Assembly: GCA_018873245.2 (NCBI GenBank)
Contig: JAEMBT020000007.1
Span: 7,781,129-7,845,128, forward strand
Source of the DNA: Archegozetes longisetosus
Taxonomy: Eukaryota > Arthropoda > Arachnida > Sarcoptiformes > Trhypochthoniidae
DNA: 64,000 nt
Direction: 5' to 3'
The position numbers and the translations under genes are program-made. The number at the start of each line of letters is the position of its first letter. Positions within the stretch are counted from its first letter, which is position 1. The notes under the pieces are model-generated. The model ran no database searches, had not been told where the DNA came from, and saw only the letters and a program-made list of their open reading frames with translations. Positions 22,143 to 33,300 of this stretch are shown here, one piece after another.

Positions 22143-24891
22143 ATGCAAAGTCTTCCCTGGAAAGAGGCCTCTTCTCTCATCATTGTTTCGCGCGCTTCTG
22201 TCACCGATAAAGTTGGTCGAAATTCGATTAAATCGTCCCAACAAATCGGTCAACAAAGGAACAGTTCGGCGGCATGTGATTATCGTATAATGATGGTTAA
22301 GAGAAGTGGATTGAGTTCGTTTATGGCCTCCGCATTCGTATTCCCCGGAGGCAAAGTTGAGGTTGCAGACTATTCTCCGCAGTGGTGGACAGTCTTTCAT
22401 AATTTAGGACTAACCAAAAGCGATTTAGAGGTCTTCTCGTCTTGTATTGTTGGTCCACGACCACCGATGGTGACCAATCCGCTGACTATCACAGAGGCAA
22501 AACGTAGTAGCATTGAAGAACCTGATTATCTGTCTGCAGATATTGCACTAAGAATTGCCGCGATCAGAGAAACATTCGAAGAGACAGGTTTGAAAGAAAT
22601 GATGACTCATTGATTAGGTTTTACTTATGATTTATATTCTGCTGTAAAGGTGTGCTATTATTAACCCAAACGCCTTTAGCTAAAGACGCATCAATTGGTT
22701 CATTATCGCAACACGCAACACCATTAATTCCTATTTCGGATCTGGATGATGCTCAAGTAGATTTAATCTCGTGGAGAGAGAAAGTCAGAACAGATCCCAA
22801 CGCATTCATGCAGTTGTGTCTTGAAACGGGTCTTTGTCCAGACTTGTGGTCACTTTATGAATGGTGGGATTGGTTGACACCTATTAGTGTAGGCCACAAA
22901 AGATTTGACGCTATGTTTTACATCTGTTGTCTTGAAAATGAACCCAAAGTAGTACTCGATAATTCTGAAGTGACCACATTGAAGGTAATTTTGAAGTACA
23001 AACACAGTGAAACCTGGCTAGCCGTTAAATGTAGTTAGTTTTTGGTCTAACCTAACATAGCCCAATCTAACCCAACCCAACTGAACTTAAGCCTTCATTT
23101 CCTATTATTTATAAGTTGTCTTTTAATTATATTTCAAAAATTATTTAACTGCTGGACAGGTTTAACTGTAAATTTAATCTTCAAACTAAATTCTCAATTG
23201 TTTAACCCCTATCAAAGTGGTGCACACCCGTCGAAATGCTAGAAGAACACTATCAAGAGAAGGTATTTCTTGCGCCGCCGCAAGTTTACGAGCTCTCAAG
23301 AATTCACAATTTGCCAAATTTCAATGCTGTCCAAGAATTTGCTTCTAAGCGACAGTCGATGGGTGTCGAAAGATGGCTTCCAGTCATATCTACTTATAAC
23401 GATGGAGCTCTTTCTGTGTTACCGGGTCTGTCAATTATTCATCTTTTTATGGATATTTGCCGTTATTTGCGATTACATGTTAAATATTCTGGAAACAGCA
23501 TAGCGTGTTGTTGTCAATTTCCTGTTCTCTTTCGTTACGGTCAACAAACACTACTCTTAATTAGTTTCTTCAATACCTTATTAGCGAACTATTGCGCGTT
23601 CAGTTACACTTCTCTTAACATACATTTTTTATGTTTTGTCAAATATAGTTTTAATTTGTTTTTCACGCATTGTCATCTTGCGTGAATCTTGTATGAAAAT
23701 AGATTTTCCCCAAAAACCCTGATTCAAGTAAGATTTTGGGGAATTCAAACTATTTTTAAGTTGATGCAAAAGATTAGTGGGCTGATCCTGACAAATTGAT
23801 GGCATTGATGGCAAATGCTGATTCACAAACTCTTGATTAACAAAGGAAAAATTTGTGCAATACTAAAATAAATTTCAGTTGATTTGTTGCTCTGTGTGAT
23901 ATCTAATTAGTTTTGATTATGGAAGTTTCCTTTCTTTAGTATTTGAAGAAAATTTAATGAAACTTTCTCTTCATTCAATTTTGAAGATAAGACCAATAGT
24001 TTAGTGAGAAAACACCTATTGTATTGGTGTTTATAGCATTGCCTCATTTAACTTGAGGGTTTGGATATTTTTAATATTAAGAGCCGTATTCTAAGTTCTG
24101 TCTTAAGCTCGATCTCGACTCAAGTTAGACTTGAAATAGAAATTTTGATAGCATTCAGTCTAACTTTGGTCGAGATCGAGCTTAAGACAGAACTTAGAAT
24201 ATGGTTGTAAGTCTAACTATTGTATGATCCAAGCTCATTAATAAATAATATATATTTGCCCAGATAATTAAATCTCAGGGCAAATATAAAAAGACATAAA
24301 TTGAGTTTTTATGGCCCATAAATATTGTGATTAGCACAATTATTCAAAGAAATAGTCACTTATTGAATTAGTTAGTTAATTATGCCAATAGATCCAAGCT
24401 ATGATTTGATTATAGTTAAAAGTTTCCTACAGCTAAGCGTTAGATTGTAAAACTTATTCAACAAGAAACTGATACTCTATTTGCTTCTCATATTTGTTTG
24501 CCAGCAATAATTTCCTTATACTTTATTAAATTATTTTTCGTTTCAATAAGGCCTAAATTATACCCCAAGTAATCGCTTTAGCTTCTCATAAGCTCATAGT
24601 TCTTATTAATTGCTTAATTTGACAGTTTTAAACTTGTATTCATTAATTTAATAAAGTTTTAACTCATTAGGTGATGACTGTTATCCTTCAGAACCAGACA
24701 TAATTGGAAAGAAGCCGATCCCAGACTTTCCACAATCATTGGATGAGATGCGAGCGAAAGTGACTCGGATGAATAGACTAGAATTAAGAGGTCCAACATG
24801 TATGGCTTACTGCAATATTAAATTAGATTGCAGTCATTTATCTCCATTCACATATCCTCCAGTCCCAACTATAGTACAATCATTGCTCTGA
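22143..24891 (+). CDS. Nudt19: Nudix hydrolase, NUDT19-like acyl-CoA diphosphatase
   Basis: The NUDT19 family hydrolyses CoA and acyl-CoA to 3',5'-ADP and phosphopantetheine, in mammals in peroxisomes. Exons: 22143-22587, 22650-22984, 23218-23425 and 24671-24891 (introns 62, 233 and 1245 bp), 402 aa. The Nudix box is split, as is typical for this family: 'FVFPGGKVEVAD' at residues 65-76, about 65 inserted residues, then 'RETFEETG' at 142-149. Later conserved blocks include 'CPDLWSLYEWWDWLTP' with 'RFDAMFYI', 'LAPPQVYELSRI' and 'DDCYPSEPD'. The ATG at 22143 was chosen as the first in frame. The C-terminus is ...VQSLL, not a canonical peroxisomal PTS1, so localisation is uncertain. Intron 3 holds a hairpin element (24084-24204). 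AATAAA at 25016-25021. It converges on INIP. Confidence 0.92.
24084..24204. mobile_element. Short hairpin element in NUDT19 intron 3
   Basis: A 48-bp left arm (24084-24131) and right arm (24157-24204) are near-perfect inverted copies separated by 25 bp. Both contain the core TAAGCTCGATCTCGAC or its inverse. A transcript would fold into a long stem. It is probably a tiny MITE; a small-RNA precursor is an alternative. Confidence 0.8.
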
Positions 24892-25567
24892 TTGTGGATT
24901 TCATAACGATTTTATATTAATCTAGTTTCTTATTTTTAATAGTTTATGCCTTTACCTATCAAACATTTTATGTACATTTTGCATTTTATATATTATTCGA
25001 ACCATAATAAAATATTCTTCATGTCCTTTCATAAGATTTCGTTTACCAAACACTAAATTTAATTTGAATTTTATGTTTTGAGACAAAGTCAATTTTCTGT
25101 AGAGGGCATAAGATTTTTATTGTTAGAATAAATTCAGGTTTTAATGGTTTAATGGATCTAACGAACAAATAAAATCATGATAATGAGGCGAGAGGTCTGT
25201 CTAATTCAAATCTGTCGCTGACTTCACCTAAAAATCTAAATTTTCAATATATTTTCCTAATTGATGTAACAATTGCTAAAAAATAAAGTAAAAATCAATA
25301 ATTCAAGTTTCAAATAATTATGCAACAAGTTTAATTGGAAGAAGCATATGTTCAATCAGAGTGAGTATGGTTTGTGATCCCACTCGGAATCTCCAGCTTT
25401 GCCACAAAAGGATCAGCAATTCAAATATGAAATTAATTAAATGAAAATAAAATATTTATTGTCACCATTTGATGGACTAAATAGATTTAAATTTTAAAAA
25501 TAGTTACAATTAATATAGGCTTAAACTAATTGATGGTTAAACAAGTGTATAAAATGATTGAATTTGG

Positions 25568-25882
25568 TCAAAATCGTGGCAAAACAGGTAAAATGAGGTT
25601 ACCGAAAGAGGAGTCTTGGGTAATGAAGAACCCAAAGGAATTATTGTTGGCGTGTTGAAGGGCTGCCCTTTGAGACGAAGACATAATAGAATCAGTTGAG
25701 GAGATGGCTGGAGCTGGTGATGAAGTGCTCGATGACACAGTGATGGGTTGCGTTGAGACCGTCGGTTGTGTCTGCGATGGTGCGGATTGTTGTTGTTTTA
25801 GTAGTTGCTGTTTCTTTTGTAAGTCTTCTAATATTTTACTTCTTTGTTGTTCTTGTCTTTGAGATGGCATTTGAAAAGACAT
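25568..25882 (-). CDS. Inip: SOSS complex subunit C (INIP) homologue
   Basis: A single-exon gene of 104 aa, the same length as human INIP. SOSS-C joins the single-strand-binding proteins hSSB1/2 and INTS3 in the nuclear SOSS complex, which acts in the DNA-damage response. The diagnostic C-terminus is nearly intact: 'RAALQHANNNSFGFFITQDS' followed by 'SFGNLILPVLPRF'. The N-terminus (QEQQRSKILEDLQKKQQLLK) is the short helix typical of the family, followed by a Ser/Thr/Gln/Pro-rich linker that is more repetitive than in vertebrates. The ATG at 25882-25880 is the first in frame. Minus-strand AATAAA at 25455-25460. It is divergent from the U1 gene, 417 bp away, and converges on NUDT19. Confidence 0.93.
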   Translation of the reverse strand: MSFQMPSQRQEQQRSKILEDLQKKQQLLKQQQSAPSQTQPTVSTQPITVSSSTSSPAPAISSTDSIMSSSQRAALQHANNNSFGFFITQDSSFGNLILPVLPRF

Positions 25883-26299
25883 TTCGATTTATATTTACTT
25901 TTTTTTATTCACTAAATTAATTTGTAAATCAATTATTTTTCAATCAAATCAGTATTTAGTTGAAGTTTGAGTTTATAATTGAAGTAAACATAAACAGTAG
26001 GCCTTTCAAACTTGTGCTCATGCCATGTTTTTCGTTTTAACTGCAATACAAGGCCTGAGTGTTTCAATGTTTTACGATTTTCCAACTATTCAAAAAATTC
26101 GTATACAATCAGTAGATTAACTTAAATGATCAAAATTTATTTAAAATCTAAATAAATAAAATATAAAAAAACGAAAAACAAGCGAAAATAGTGAGTATTG
26201 GATGATATAGGGAAGAATTAGTGAATTAAAACTAATGCAAACCGTAGTATAATATATACTATGTTTTGGTGCTGTGGTTGCATAAAAGCATAGGAACTC

Positions 26300-26464
26300 A
26301 TACTTACCTGGCGCCGGGTCTGCCGTGATCAACAAGGCGGCGGCCCCGGGTCGAGTCGGGCCCATTGCACTTCGGGCCATGATAAAGCCCGCCACTATTC
26401 CAAAACGGAATAGATGGGGCGTGTAATTTTTGGTAGCGGGGGATCTGCGTTCGCGCTATACCCC
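26300..26464 (+). ncRNA. U1 spliceosomal small nuclear RNA
   Basis: It begins ATACTTACCTGGCG, the U1 5' end whose ACTTACCT pairs with 5' splice sites. The conserved stem-loop I region, a loop II with 'CCATTGCACTTCGG' (the U1A-binding ATTGCAC loop), the Sm site AATTTTTGG at 26425-26433 and the terminal stem-loop (GGGGGATCTGCGTTCGCGCT... CCCC) follow in the right order and at the right spacing. Length is about 165 nt, as expected. It is far more GC-rich than its surroundings. An upstream snRNA promoter element (PSE) is expected near position -55, but I could not identify it. The mature 5' splice-site-recognition sequence is intact, so it is probably functional. Confidence 0.96.
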
Positions 26465-27055
26465 TTTTAATTAATCAAAAAATAGATGCACTTCTCAAAA
26501 CACTTATCTTCTTCTCATACTCTTTTCTCACTCTATCGATAAGACGTTGTACTTCTAACAGGAAGAGCAGGTAAGATTTACTTTTTAATTATATGCGTTG
26601 CTGCTCAACATTTCTTAAGTGACACTAATTCTATTTGTTTGGGTTATTCACCGCTTTATTGTTCAGTCAACTATTCTAGTTTTTCAAATTGAATGACTGA
26701 AATTTTGCCAAAATTTATCAAACACGAAAAACTTAATGATATAAACTTACAATTGAGTCAAATTACTGCTCATTCAATGGATTGCACAGATTATATTAGC
26801 TTTTAATAACCATTATTTATATTTAATGGCTTAAAAATGTCCATTCTGTGAAAGTTTGAAAACTTTTATTTGAGAATTGGTTTAATGTATTTGAATGGAA
26901 ACAAACACCACATCAAAATGCATTTTAAATGAATCATTATCTAATAATGCAATTAATGATATTAAGTTAATACAAAAAGATTTATGTTTGTCTTCAAAAT
27001 TTCATATTATATTAAATAATAATAATAAAGTAATTTAATTGAAAAAACACGATTT
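26465..27055. other. Spacer between U1 and ZRANB2 3' end
   Basis: AT-rich. No gene seen. It holds the U1 3' processing region and the ZRANB2 3' UTR. Confidence 0.4.
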
Positions 27056-28118
27056 CTACTTATTATCGGTTCCGCAATCGCTCAAATCATATTTAGACAA
27101 ATCTTCGTCTCCATCATCATCATCATCATCGTCGTCATCATCGTCATCATCGTCATCATCATCTGAATCGAGTTTATATTTAGAGACATCTTCATCTTCA
27201 TCATCATCATCTTCATCGTCTTCTCCTTCATCTTCATCTTGGTGATGGTTATCTTTATGTTGGCTATATTTAATATCTTGCTTTTCCTCATTACTACTAA
27301 TAGTTCTCTGTCTACTATCATTACTTTTTTCATTGCCTTCATTTTTCCTTAGCTTTTTCTTTTTCCTGCCGAAGTCATCATATTCAGAATCACTTTCTTC
27401 TCTTTCGATATACTCAACGTGTTCTCTCTCTCATTGTAACCACCACCTAAACCAGTTCTCTCTTCATTATCACCAAATTTGGGTGCATTACACATATTGC
27501 AGGTCGATCTTCTTGCCCAATTCACGTTTCCGCACCTGATACGATAAACAAGGATTCAGATAACAATTCAATCAATGCATCGATCGATTTAATCATTCAG
27601 GTTCTAATAATCAAGTTTTCAAACCTATTCACAATCAAACCAAACACTCAAACAATATATCAAATAAACAGTTACTAAACAATCTGTTGAAAACTAGTTA
27701 CTGATACCAAAATCAATCATAAATTCAAGATATAATCGATTGATTGATAAATGATAACAAGTTAGGTAAAACTCGATCAATGAGAACATGATTAAATGCG
27801 ATCTCAATACACATCATGTCAGGTGTGGTCATGTTAATTGAGATGATGTCAAGTCTGATACCGTCCGCACTGCCAGTCGTCAGCAGAAAACAATCCCTTG
27901 GACTTCTCGGCAGCCGCCTTCCCGATTTCATGTCCGAGTTTTCGTTTGCTCTTGTCTTCATTTCTGTCTTTAGAGTGTCTGAAATCGTTAGGTTTTTCTC
28001 TGCCACAAAGGTTGCAGTTCGTTCTTCGCGCAAAATTGATGTTTTGGCAGTTCTGGTCATCGCAGACCCAATCGCCGTCTGACATACGAAACGATTGCGA
28101 CGAGGATTTTGTTGTCAT
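27056..28118 (-). CDS. Zranb2: ZRANB2-like RanBP2-type zinc-finger splicing protein, with apparent frameshift
   Basis: A nuclear RNA-binding splicing regulator. Exons 28118-27862 and 27535-27056, intron 326 bp. Finger 1 is 'DGDWVCDDQNCQNINFARRT' with 'CNLCGREK'; finger 2 is assembled across the splice ('DDWQCGRCGNVNWARRSTCN', MC). The WVC/WQC, NxNFARR and CxxC features that bind AGGUAA-type RNA are kept. After 'RTGLGGGYNERE' the family reads (N/H)VEYIEREES, but a (GA)5 run at about 27421-27432 shifts the frame by two bases. Beyond it the shifted frame stays open to the stop with 'DEDVSKYKLDSD', long Asp runs and 'DEDLSKYDLSD'. About 244 aa if corrected. The RS-rich C-terminus of vertebrate ZRANB2 is absent. 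Gene assignment is firm; the frameshift is probably a consensus error. Confidence 0.93.
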
Positions 28119-28519
28119 CTTGAATATCTAATTTATCATAACATTTTATGCAATAATCGCCGCCATTATTGATACCACAATGAATGCTTCGACTCGTGAC
28201 ATGCGCTCTCAATCCCTTAATACAACTTTTAGTACTCCTTATGCTTCTCTAAACTTTCACAAAACTTGAAAACTTAAAAACTACTTGTTAACTAAACGTT
28301 TTTACTCTCTCAAACAAGCAATATATTAGTAATTTTAACGTTCAATCAGCAGATTAGGTATAAATGTTTTGAGTAAACACAAGATGTGAGTACTTTTCTC
28401 ATGTAGTCAAGTTTCAAAAATGAATAAATAAGTAAAAGATATGTTAGGAAATAGTGAACAGTAGAAGAACAGCACTTATATCAAACAAACTAATGTTTTG
28501 TTTACTCACTAAATTAAAT
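28119..28519. promoter_or_regulatory. ZRANB2 upstream region
   Basis: 401 bp upstream of the ZRANB2 start. AT-rich, with no specific element identified. The promoter role is inferred from position. Confidence 0.35.
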
Positions 28520-29070
28520 TAGTAGAAGTATTCAATTATATTCCTTCCTCAATATAGTCTTGCGCAATATTGCTCATAAAAGTGTAAGTTTGCACTCAAG
28601 TGTCAGCTCTGATAAGACTTGAATTTTTTTTAATCTTTTAGTACTATATTTTGAATCCTCAAAAAACTAGTGCAAACAAAATTGAAATCATACTGAAAAT
28701 CGCTAAAAAAGTCAGCCGTTTGCTATCGGGTGGAAAAGATATTCTTGCTTTAATAATATTGTGAATCAAATAACTTCAATTGACATCGAATCAAATAAGG
28801 TAACAGTTGAATATGTTTGCGCAAAATTTGCTATTAGCTTATATTGTTATTAAAAGTTTGGGTGCATAATGTTATCAAAACAAACATATTTTCCATTCAA
28901 TAGAAAAAACTGACTTTTTAGCGGTCTTCAGTATGACTTATAAGTTGTTTAGATTATTTTTTTGAAAATTTAATCATACTAGAAGATTATGAAATTCAAG
29001 TCTTATTAGAACTGACTGTTGAGCATAAACTAACGCTATTACGAGAAGCCTTGTAGTTGAAAATGTTGAA
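28520..29070. mobile_element. Degraded foldback element with ~200-bp arms
   Basis: The best-preserved part pairs 28684-28715 with 28910-28939 (about 28 of 30 matching). Homology continues outward (for example 'ATAAGACTTGAATTT' on the left against its inverse near 28995) and inward toward 28790 and 28860. No open frame. The outer limits are approximate because both arms have diverged. Confidence 0.7.
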
Positions 29071-30373
29071 TATCCACAACAAGTCCATATCGATTAGGTT
29101 TATTTGAATATACATTGACGCTATAGCAATAGTGTTCAGCTTAACTTGAACTGACTGATCAAATTCTTGTCCCATCATTAATCATATGTCATATGAAAGA
29201 TAGGAGAATAGACTGACTATAGTAACTGTTGTCTGAAAAAGTTAAAAGTTTTAACTGAAACTTAACAGATCTCTCCTGAGGCTAAAATTCACTTTTGCCA
29301 AGTAAATTTCTAAAATTTGATATTTATTTCACTATGAGTTAAGATTGGAAATTTAGTTAAGATCAAAAGGGATAATTTGATAAATAATTGGAGTTAAGGG
29401 TAATACACTTTGTATATGCTTTAGGCAAAGGCACAACTGAACTTAATGTAACCTTTATTATATGAATATTAGTCTAAAGAATAAGGTTACTCAACGTTAG
29501 CAAACTTCGGTCTTTATACTTATCATTTACATTAACGTCAATTTTACTCGAAATTCTAACGATCAAGCTTGAAAGTATCGGCTCTTTGATCTCTGATCAT
29601 GTTCTCAAATGGGCTTTTCTAAGAATTTCTAGCTCTAGACTATTCAACTTTACATTACTTGTCTTATTTGAAATTTGGACATAGTTGGCAGAGGCAGATT
29701 TGTTAGTAAGTTAGTGGGTGATGGTTGACCTATTTCAGCACTAACTCGTTCCTAAGTTTCAACAATGTTAGGCCAAATCCATTGGAAGAGTTGCATTAAA
29801 AGTTAGTCGAAGTTGTCAGTTTCTTTCTTGATTGTCGACTCTGTTTTGCTGCTTGTTTTGTGTAAACTGGCAGCGATTTTTGTTATAAACTTGTTCCTAA
29901 ATATTATAATTTATTATATGTTTTCTCGCATTAATCTATTAAACTTTACCACATATCAAACGAATGAGTTTTATTAGTAAATAAAATGTGTTACGATTCG
30001 TGACTTATCTTAATTGGCTTTAACTCAATCTTGATTTCATAGCTTTAACTCCTGATAAGTTAACGCGGTTTATTATTAAATTTGTTGAGTTTTAAATCAA
30101 AACTTTTTCATCAGTTGTGAATTGTGTCGTTTCCCGATTCACATGAAAGTCTTAATCAGAACTTGATTTACTTAAGCCAAAAAGTTATTGTTTTCGTTTG
30201 AGACTAACTGAGAAACTGAAAGTTGAGCATAAGTGAATATTTAGATTCTGCTTTTTTCCCCAAATTCAAGGCTTGGTTATAGTGAAGAGACAATAATTGG
30301 TTCCAATTGTAAATATTGTCAGCGGTTTTGTCGCCTCCAACGATTATTGGATACATTTGAATAATAGTTTCAA
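29071..30373. other. Upstream of Expansion gene
   Basis: No gene recognised. It should include the Expansion promoter and 5' UTR; no core element identified. Confidence 0.35.
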
Positions 30374-33300
30374 ATGATTAGTCGCCGAAGAATTCTTTCG
30401 CGTTCGCGTGACGAATGCGACACTTTTAACAATTATAATCCTTATGAAGAGGAAGAAGAGGTTTGGTTTAGCAAAGAAAAACTTTTTAAGGTAACCAACT
30501 TCAACTAATTAGTTATAATTGATTATTTTCGCAACTGCTTACCATATATTATGCATATTTGCCAATTGATTGCTTATTTAATTAGTTCTTTTACGGTTGC
30601 GTTTATACTAATTCCGCTTAATTGGTTAATCGCTGTCATTAATAGACAGACTCCAATTAAAAGTCTATTCTCTGTAGAGTCGTTGTTGAAATAGCGAATA
30701 CTGCCATACACTCAAGCATAGTAAATTAATACAGTAATATTTCGGTATAATCAATTTTTGGAATCGACAATTCACGTTAGCTATAACGAGGTTTAGCCAT
30801 ATAAAGGCTATGTTAATAAGTCGTATCAGATATGTGGGGCCAGACTAGTGCCTGCATTATATAGAGGTATTACTGTAGAAAGTATTGGCGATTGCTCAAC
30901 GTTACCACTAACTCGCCTTAAGACAAAGCATGGAACAGTTTAAGAGAACTCAAAGGAACCCAAAATGATTATAGAACTAATTTGAAAATATATTGGATTC
31001 ATTTAACTTAAATAGTTTGCTCGTTGCTTCCTCGTCAATTTTAGACATCAATCAGTTGTTACTTATAAAAGAGATTTCATTTCCTAATTACTATCAAAAT
31101 AGTAAAATTTGTTATAGACTCTTACAAAAGTGTTGATAATAAGAGAAAAAAGGTTTGAGATATTTCCTATCAGTTGACCCACATATTGATGAGCGCATCA
31201 ATTGTTTAATTTACTGAACATCTATTTTGGAACCAATTAACTCTATCGGGTGGATTCAAACATTAAACCTTAATAAAGTTTGTGAAGCATTTTCATTTGA
31301 AATGGATTATAAGTTGCCTAAACTGTGATAAAGTTTGTGATCGTGAACTAAGGCTAAAAATAGCTTACAATACTAATTATTACTTTGACAAAACTATCTA
31401 TTTCTCGCATTAGCACCGATTGCTTAATTGCAATTGAGGTCAAAACTGTGATTTTGGTACGAATTTGATGAGTTGTAATGGATTTATCGAAATACTTAAA
31501 ACTATTTGAAGCCTTGCGAACATAGACTCTTATAAAAGCAAATCACATACTGTATGATAAGAGATATAAGATATAAGTTAGTGGAAAGTTTTTATGTCAT
31601 GGTTTCTATTCCTAATGAACTGTTAAAATACTAAATTTGGTTTATATTGTTTTCACGTAAATGTTTGTGTAGAATCTTGAAAAGTACTTTAAGGGTGAAA
31701 ATCGGGATTTGAAACAAGACAATCGATAAGAAACATTCTCTTCCTATTCCTTTTTCGATACGAGTACTAAAACTTATTTTCGATGCCCTAAATGCAAGAC
31801 GTAAGCCACTGAACCAATTGAATATTAATTTAATTGTGATTAAAGTTATAGCAATGATTGATAATTAAGTTAAAATAATAACGTGTATCTGTGAACAACG
31901 TATTAAAATTTAATTACAAACGTTTGATTATTTCCGCATATGAAACATTAAGTCAGATTAGTTTTATATTATTTTTTATGTATTATATTATATTATATTA
32001 TATTATATTTTATATTACTTTTTAATTTGATCAAAATTTGATATGAAAGAGGCAAAATTACGGCTAAACCACTAATTCGTGTTTTGGTCAGTCTAATTGC
32101 AAATTAAGTGATATGATTAGAAAAATTAGAGGCTCTGCGTCAATTCTATATTTTTTCCTGTCTTATTACTTTTAGTACAACAATAGGTACAACTATTCGT
32201 ATAACTCTGCAACTATTGTTCTCTTCATATAATTATCAACTTAATGGTGAACAATTGAATGAGTTTTAAAAGTCAATAGTTAGCTACATCTCTCAAGTTT
32301 ATTGAGTTTAATCACATTGTTGAGAAAAGAAAAATAAATTGCAAGCGTTTCAGTCTATTAGTTTGAGGGATTGGGTAAAGTTTACTCTATCTTTAGGCAA
32401 TAGTTACATAAGAGAGTTTTAGTTGATTAAATATCAAATATAAATGGCCTTAAATCAAAATAAAAAACGCCTTTAAACATATTAATTTATTAGAATAATT
32501 TAAATTCACGCTTCACTTAATGCATATATTAGTATTAACTGACTATAAGAGTACTCATTAAATAACATGAATCATATGCTAACTTTTCTAACTATCATAA
32601 GCAACTTTACAGCCTACAATAGTTTATGGTTTTAATTTAAACTTGTTCTCAATTTTAAAACTCATTTTGAGTCGCTACGTCTCAAACTTAGCAGTTGTGA
32701 TTCCTTATTTATTGAAATTTTGCGTTGGATCTGAAGCTTTTTAAAGCTTATCTCAAACATAGCTGCGAAGGCGTACAAACAATAAACAAAATGTACATAC
32801 ATATGATTCATAAGATGTAAATAAAAAAATATTTAAAGCCCTTTAAAGTCTTACATTTATATTTATAACGCACACACATCTTCAACATCCAATGTCATTA
32901 CTGAAGAGAAAGCAAAGCTTACCCTCTATTGTGAATGAATGTTTTGAATAAAGTGCAAAGGCGTGATGATATGTGCGATCTAATTATTGAAAGTGGCCCA
33001 AGGGTGACATGTCTTATGAATGGGTTAAGCGATTCACTTTTAATTTACACTTCTTACTTTCATAATGAACAATAAATTTGAGGTTTTGCTTTGGTTAATT
33101 ATTAAACGATTATCAACTAAACAATAACATTGACCACCACTATGCTTATTAACGAATTACTCTTCTAATTTAACTTAACCTAGCCTTTAGATTAATGAGC
33201 TTTTGTGTTATAACTTGATAGATTTTTAATTCAAATCAATATTTCATATTTTGTAATCTCACCAAATCATTAGTGATTTTTACGAGGATAAGACAACTAT

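Noticed and set aside
22077-22400. Minus-strand frame over NUDT19 exon 1
   Set aside because: Antisense shadow.
23426-23685. Extension of the NUDT19 frame beyond CCG G
   Set aside because: Runs into intron 3; the family continues with GDDCYPSEP at 24671 and GT is present at 23426.
26141-26395. Minus-strand 84-codon frame starting MAGFIMARSAMG
   Set aside because: It is antisense to the U1 snRNA, and the frame follows from the GC-rich RNA gene.
27039-27245. Plus-strand poly-Ser reading frame
   Set aside because: It is the antisense of the GAT/GAC-coded Asp tract of ZRANB2; it has no other features.
27082-27342. Minus-strand Met/Lys-rich frame
   Set aside because: It is the alternative frame of the ZRANB2 acidic region; the conserved VSKYKL/LSKYDL text lies in the neighbouring frame.
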